9,421 nt of DNA from Bifidobacterium breve (GTDB lineage Bacteria; Actinomycetota; Acidimicrobiia; Acidimicrobiales; Ilumatobacteraceae), in the NCBI GenBank assembly GCA_945889575.1, contig CAMDBY010000059.1:1-9421 (forward strand). The letters are read 5' to 3'. This document shows positions 6,160-9,421 of the stretch, piece after piece (the stretch's first letter is position 1; the number at the start of each line of letters is the position of its first letter). The notes beneath the pieces were generated by a model, which was given only the letters and a program-made list of their open reading frames with translations, was not told the DNA's origin and did not search any database. The translations under genes and the position numbers were made by a program.

Positions 6160-6732
6160 ATGAGTCAACTTGTTCTTTTAATTGTCGGCGCAATGTGGAT
6201 GGCAGTCTTGCTGCCTCCTCTTCTTCGCTCACGCTTTGATACTGGCGCAGTGTCGTCCGTGTCTGATTTTCGTCGTCAGTTGCACACGCTTCAGCGCTCA
6301 CAAGCTCCAGGTACTCAGTCGCCAATGCGCGCCATGGTTCGACCATTGTCGTCGTCTCCTCGTCTCTCTGCCCCAATGGCTCGTCCGCAGGCTCAAGCAC
6401 CTCGCCTGATCGCAAGCGACGGCGTTCTTGCCGCCGAGCCTCGCCACCGCCGCACTCACCACACCGCCGAATTGCCTCGTACGCACTTTGCTGCCGAGAC
6501 TGCCTTTATGTCATCTCGCGAAGTAGTGCGTCGTCGTCGCGTCAATGTTCTGTACGGAATGGTGGCCGCTACTGGTGTCTCATTGTTCCTTGGTCTCACC
6601 ACCGGCAGTACAGCCATGCTGTACCTGTTCACGGTTTCTTTCCTTGGTCTTGCGGCCTACTGCTACATACTTGTGCAGATCCGTAACCAGGAATACCTTC
6701 GCCGTTATTACGGCCAACGCCAAGCCGCGTAA
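6160..6732 (+). CDS. glpR: SepX/GlpR-like divisome membrane protein
   Basis: The 190-residue protein has one N-terminal membrane helix (about 4-23, with W13 and a PP turn), a long polar Pro/Ser/Ala/Arg-rich linker (24-122), a basic stop RRRR (124-127), then two helices (about 130-147 and 152-173) and a basic tail (LRRYYGQRQ). This order, and the motifs around the first helix (AMWMAVLLPPLLRSR followed by a DFRRQL segment), match my memory of the actinobacterial SepX/GlpR family. That family is the membrane receptor of the gephyrin-like protein Glp in Corynebacterium and a septal protein in Streptomyces. Synteny supports it: galU and a MoeA/Glp-type gene lie upstream, as in M. tuberculosis Rv0993-Rv0996. 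The ribosome site is weak (AAGG, 14 bases away). The linker would hold any Glp-binding peptide, but I cannot point to it. If wrong, it is an unknown three-helix membrane protein. Confidence 0.72.
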   Translation: MSQLVLLIVGAMWMAVLLPPLLRSRFDTGAVSSVSDFRRQLHTLQRSQAPGTQSPMRAMVRPLSSSPRLSAPMARPQAQAPRLIASDGVLAAEPRHRRTHHTAELPRTHFAAETAFMSSREVVRRRRVNVLYGMVAATGVSLFLGLTTGSTAMLYLFTVSFLGLAAYCYILVQIRNQEYLRRYYGQRQAA

Positions 6733-6754
6733 TTCTCGTCGTCCGGAACGGACT

Positions 6755-6783
6755 GTGACGCTTGGCGCATGCGCATCTAGACT
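6755..6783 (+). promoter_or_regulatory. Possible promoter with a palindrome in its spacer, upstream of the acyl-CoA synthetase gene
   Basis: GTGACG (6755-6760) and TAGACT (6778-6783) are 17 bases apart, each matching four of six consensus bases. A perfect 10-bp palindrome, GCGCATGCGC, lies in the spacer at 6765-6774, a place where a dimeric repressor could block polymerase. The leader to the ATG at 6813 would be about 20-25 bases and includes the strong AGGGGA ribosome site. Both the promoter and the operator reading are pattern matches. Confidence 0.3.
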
Positions 6784-6812
6784 TTCCTCTTCATAACACA
6801 GGGGATTTTCAC

Positions 6813-8519
6813 ATGGCACTTTCATGGATAGAAGCACAAACAAAAGTTTTGGCCGCAGGGTCAGGTACTCCGTTTGAATTAATGGAAGCCGATATTCGTG
6901 GCGTGAAGATGGACGTCTTCAAGAACTGCCCTCCAAACCTTGCACTTGTATTGCAAAATGCGCGCAACTTCGGTGACGCCACTTTCATTATCTATGAGGG
7001 CGAGAAGTGGACCTTTGAAAAGACCATGGACCAAGTTGATGGCCTGTCCCACTTGTTGGTGAACACCTATGGCGTGAAGAAGGGCGATCGTGTCGCCGTT
7101 GCTATGCGTAACTTCCCTGAATGGATCATGGCATTTGCTGCCATCATTTCTGTCGGTGCTGTCAATGTGTCATTTAATGCATGGTGGACCGAAGACGAGA
7201 TGGACTTCGCGTTGCAAGACTCTGGCGCAAAGGTACTGATTGGCGACCAACAGCGCATTGATACCGCTCATGCATCATGTCGCAAGCACGGCATCAAGAT
7301 GTTGTGTGTTCGCCCAGAGCGCGAAGTTGGCGCCGATGTTGATGATTGGGCTGCTGTTGTGAAAACTGGACTCGGGCCATTGGTCGCAGACATCTCACTT
7401 GATGACGATGCAACAATTTTGTACACCTCTGGTACCACCGGTCGTCCGAAGGGTGCAGTGTCAACACATCGTGCAGTTCTCAGTGCGTTGATGGCGTTCT
7501 CGGCACGTAACTCTGTATTGAAGTTGTCATATGATGAGCCAGAAGCTCCCGCAGATCCGTTTCCACCATCGTTCATTTTGATCGTGCCTCTTTTCCACGT
7601 CACCGGTTGTGTTCCTGTGATGCTCAGCTGCTTCATGGGCGGACTCAAACTCGTCATCATGTACAAGTGGGATGCTGGCAAGGCATTGCCCATCATCGCT
7701 GAAGAGAACATCACGAACTTTGTTGGTGTACCGACTCAGTCATGGGATCTCGTGAACCATCCAGATTTCGACAAGCACGACACCAGCAGTCTTCGTGCAG
7801 TTGGTGGTGGTGGCGCACCAGCCCCTGCAGCACTTGTTGACAAGGTCGATAAGGCCGTCAAAAAGGGAAGTCCAAATTTGGGATACGGCATGACCGAAAC
7901 CAATGCGTATGGTCCTGGTAACACCGGCAAGTTCTACACCGATCGTCCCACAAGCACAGGCCGTGCCACATGGCCAATGCGCCTAGAAGTTCGCGACCCA
8001 GAAACATTTAAGACTCTTGGGCCAAACGAAATTGGCGAGATCTGCATGTTCGGCCCAATGTTGATTCGCGGATACTGGAATCGCCCAGACGCAACTGCCG
8101 AGACAATTGTTGATGGTTGGTTGCGCACCGGCGACGGCGGCTACATCGACGATGAAGGCTTCTTGTTCATCAAGGACCGAATCAAAGACATGATCCTTCG
8201 TTGCGGAGAAAACATCTATTGTGCTGAAGTTGAAGGTGCAATTTACGAGCACCCCGCCGTGTACGAAGCTGCAGTCTTTGGTGTTCCTCACGAGCGTCTC
8301 GGCGAAGAAGTGGGCGTTGCCATTTTCCCTAAAGAAGGCGTTTCGATTACTGCTGATGATTTGTGGAAGTTCCTTGACGGAAAGATTTCGTCATTCAAGG
8401 TTCCGAATCACGTTGTCATCATGAATGAGCCACTGCCGCGTAACGCTGCAGGAAAGTTCTTGAAGACCGAATTGCGCGACCTTGTAGGCAAGGGCACTCT
8501 CAAAGCCGAAACCCGCTAA
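6813..8519 (+). CDS. Acyl-CoA synthetase / class I adenylate-forming enzyme
   Basis: Activates a carboxylic acid with ATP to an acyl-adenylate and transfers it to CoA. The 568-residue protein has the complete ANL-family motif set: the phosphate-binding loop YTSGTTGRPKG at 204-214, GYGMTE at 357-362, WLRTGD at 436-441, the hinge segment KDRIKDMI that follows, and the C-terminal catalytic lysine K548 in NAAGKF. The substrate is not readable from the sequence; overall it looks like a FadD-type fatty acid or related acid ligase. The ATG at 6813 follows the best ribosome site in the window, AGGGGA (6800-6805), 7 bases away; a TTG 17 codons upstream lacks support. The 80-bp gap after the SepX/GlpR-like gene has no T-tract terminator, so read-through is possible as well as the weak promoter at 6755. 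The stop interlocks with the convergent MFS gene. Confidence 0.93.
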   Translation: MALSWIEAQTKVLAAGSGTPFELMEADIRGVKMDVFKNCPPNLALVLQNARNFGDATFIIYEGEKWTFEKTMDQVDGLSHLLVNTYGVKKGDRVAVAMRNFPEWIMAFAAIISVGAVNVSFNAWWTEDEMDFALQDSGAKVLIGDQQRIDTAHASCRKHGIKMLCVRPEREVGADVDDWAAVVKTGLGPLVADISLDDDATILYTSGTTGRPKGAVSTHRAVLSALMAFSARNSVLKLSYDEPEAPADPFPPSFILIVPLFHVTGCVPVMLSCFMGGLKLVIMYKWDAGKALPIIAEENITNFVGVPTQSWDLVNHPDFDKHDTSSLRAVGGGGAPAPAALVDKVDKAVKKGSPNLGYGMTETNAYGPGNTGKFYTDRPTSTGRATWPMRLEVRDPETFKTLGPNEIGEICMFGPMLIRGYWNRPDATAETIVDGWLRTGDGGYIDDEGFLFIKDRIKDMILRCGENIYCAEVEGAIYEHPAVYEAAVFGVPHERLGEEVGVAIFPKEGVSITADDLWKFLDGKISSFKVPNHVVIMNEPLPRNAAGKFLKTELRDLVGKGTLKAETR

Positions 8520-9421
8520 ATTTTCGTGGCCTCTTCAGGGGGCCGCACATTGCGAAACATCATCAGCAACAGCAAGTCATATGTAATTTTGCACGCTGCA
8601 CAAATGAGTAACGGCCAGGCAAAGTTCGACTGATCAAGCATCCAACCAGCTGCTAATGGCGGCAAGGCTGACGCAAGACTGCGCGGAACATTCGTGATGC
8701 TGGCTGCTGCTGCGCGTTCGTGCGGTTGAACAACAGCCATTACGTAACTAGTACGTACTGGTACGTCCATTTGCGATAACAAACCGCGCAGGATGAATAA
8801 GCCCATTGCCCACCACACGTTTGGTGCAAGCACAACTGCGGCTAACAACACACTGGCGGGAATATGCGTGAACACCATGGTGCGCACGAGTCCGATACGT
8901 CGAGACACTCGTACTGCTAGCAAAGACGAGAACGCCGACAAAATGCCTGCCGAGAAAAAGATAACGCCGAGAGTTCCAGGGGACAGATCAAATCGCCGGT
9001 ACACCCACAACGCGAAGATGGCTTGAGTTGCAAAGCCGCCACCAAAGGAATCCAGGCTGAACAGTGCAGCAAGCGTGTAGACGGTCTTGCGAGATTCTGT
9101 GCCAAGTGCTGAATCGGCTTTAGTGGAACGCGAGCGACTTGCTGGCGACAAACGTGAATAGATTGCCAGCAGCAACAGCCCTGCGATGCCGTACAGCACG
9201 AATGCAGCGCGACGGCCGACTTCTGCATCATGTCCCATTGAAGTAGCAAGCCAAATTGGGATACCTGCGCACAGTGCGCCGACTGCACCCACAAGAGAGC
9301 CCACCAAGTTGAAGACTGCAAAGACACCCGTGCGATCAGTGTCAGAGACGGTGCTAGACAGAGTTGCTTGTTCAAGCGGTAGGAACACGCTGACATCACC
9401 TGCGCTTGGGTTCATAGTGCC
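8516..9421 (-). CDS. MFS transporter, 5' end cut by the window edge
   Basis: About 302 residues are visible and no stop interrupts the frame up to base 9421, so the gene starts beyond the window; the ATG at 9413-9415 is internal. The visible part begins in a conserved cytoplasmic segment (NPSAGDVSVFLPLEQA), which in this MFS group lies about 100 residues into the protein. At least eight hydrophobic helices follow. The middle loop carries VSRRIGLVRTMVFTH, and a later loop has DVPVRTSYVMAVV, both typical of a family annotated simply as MFS transporters. Substrate and direction are unknown; drug or metabolite efflux is common for such proteins. A basic hydrophilic loop (SPASRSRSTK) separates the halves. 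It ends convergently with the acyl-CoA synthetase gene, with a 4-bp overlap and no room for a terminator between them. Confidence 0.88.
   Translation of the reverse strand, partial: GTMNPSAGDVSVFLPLEQATLSSTVSDTDRTGVFAVFNLVGSLVGAVGALCAGIPIWLATSMGHDAEVGRRAAFVLYGIAGLLLLAIYSRLSPASRSRSTKADSALGTESRKTVYTLAALFSLDSFGGGFATQAIFALWVYRRFDLSPGTLGVIFFSAGILSAFSSLLAVRVSRRIGLVRTMVFTHIPASVLLAAVVLAPNVWWAMGLFILRGLLSQMDVPVRTSYVMAVVQPHERAAAASITNVPRSLASALPPLAAGWMLDQSNFAWPLLICAACKITYDLLLLMMFRNVRPPEEATKI

Noticed and set aside
1..9421. Mobile elements, CRISPR arrays, tRNA or rRNA genes
   Set aside because: I saw no transposase, recombinase, regularly spaced repeats, cloverleaf or rRNA-like sequence. The window is ordinary dense coding sequence, and no new defence or mobile system is supported.

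Overview
This window reads as chromosomal DNA from an actinobacterium of moderate G+C. The gene order resembles the actinobacterial neighbourhood known from Mycobacterium tuberculosis (Rv0991c ruc, Rv0993 galU, Rv0994 moeA1/glp, Rv0996 glpR). The balanced base composition, short intergenic gaps, a PF06475-type protein and a cysteine-free FmdB/Ruc protein suggest an aquatic Acidimicrobiia-type lineage (for example Ilumatobacteraceae). That placement is inference; no marker gene here fixes the taxonomy. I see no mobile element, CRISPR array, tRNA or rRNA.

Layout. At the left end a small FmdB/Ruc-like gene (46-339, minus) diverges from galU (407-1276, plus), and between them lies a perfect CIRCE-type inverted repeat (355-379). 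A minus-strand PF06475-like gene (1273-1836) follows. Next comes a plus-strand cluster of moeA/glp (1906-3156), moaA (3188-4186) and a crotonase-family gene (4191-4988), then a minus-strand coiled-coil membrane protein (4985-5428). moaC (5500-5979) is followed by a probable terminator, then by a three-helix membrane protein that fits SepX/GlpR (6160-6732) and an acyl-CoA synthetase-like enzyme (6813-8519). An MFS transporter (minus, 8516 to the right edge) is cut by the window.

How it fits together. MoaA and MoaC convert GTP to cyclic pyranopterin monophosphate, and MoeA inserts molybdate at the end of the molybdenum cofactor pathway. In Actinobacteria a MoeA-type protein (Glp) also binds the membrane protein GlpR at the division site, and both partners appear to be present here. 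The FmdB/Ruc-like protein keeps the CIRCE (HrcA heat-shock) control and the disordered Ser/Ala/Pro tail of the redox-regulated chaperone Ruc, but has lost every cysteine of the zinc ribbon. This is the most striking observation.

Architecture. All three convergent gene pairs overlap by exactly 4 bp through interlocked stop codons (CTAA, CTAG, CTAA). Two genes have a -10-like hexamer at -12 to -7 and no Shine-Dalgarno sequence, which suggests leaderless transcripts.
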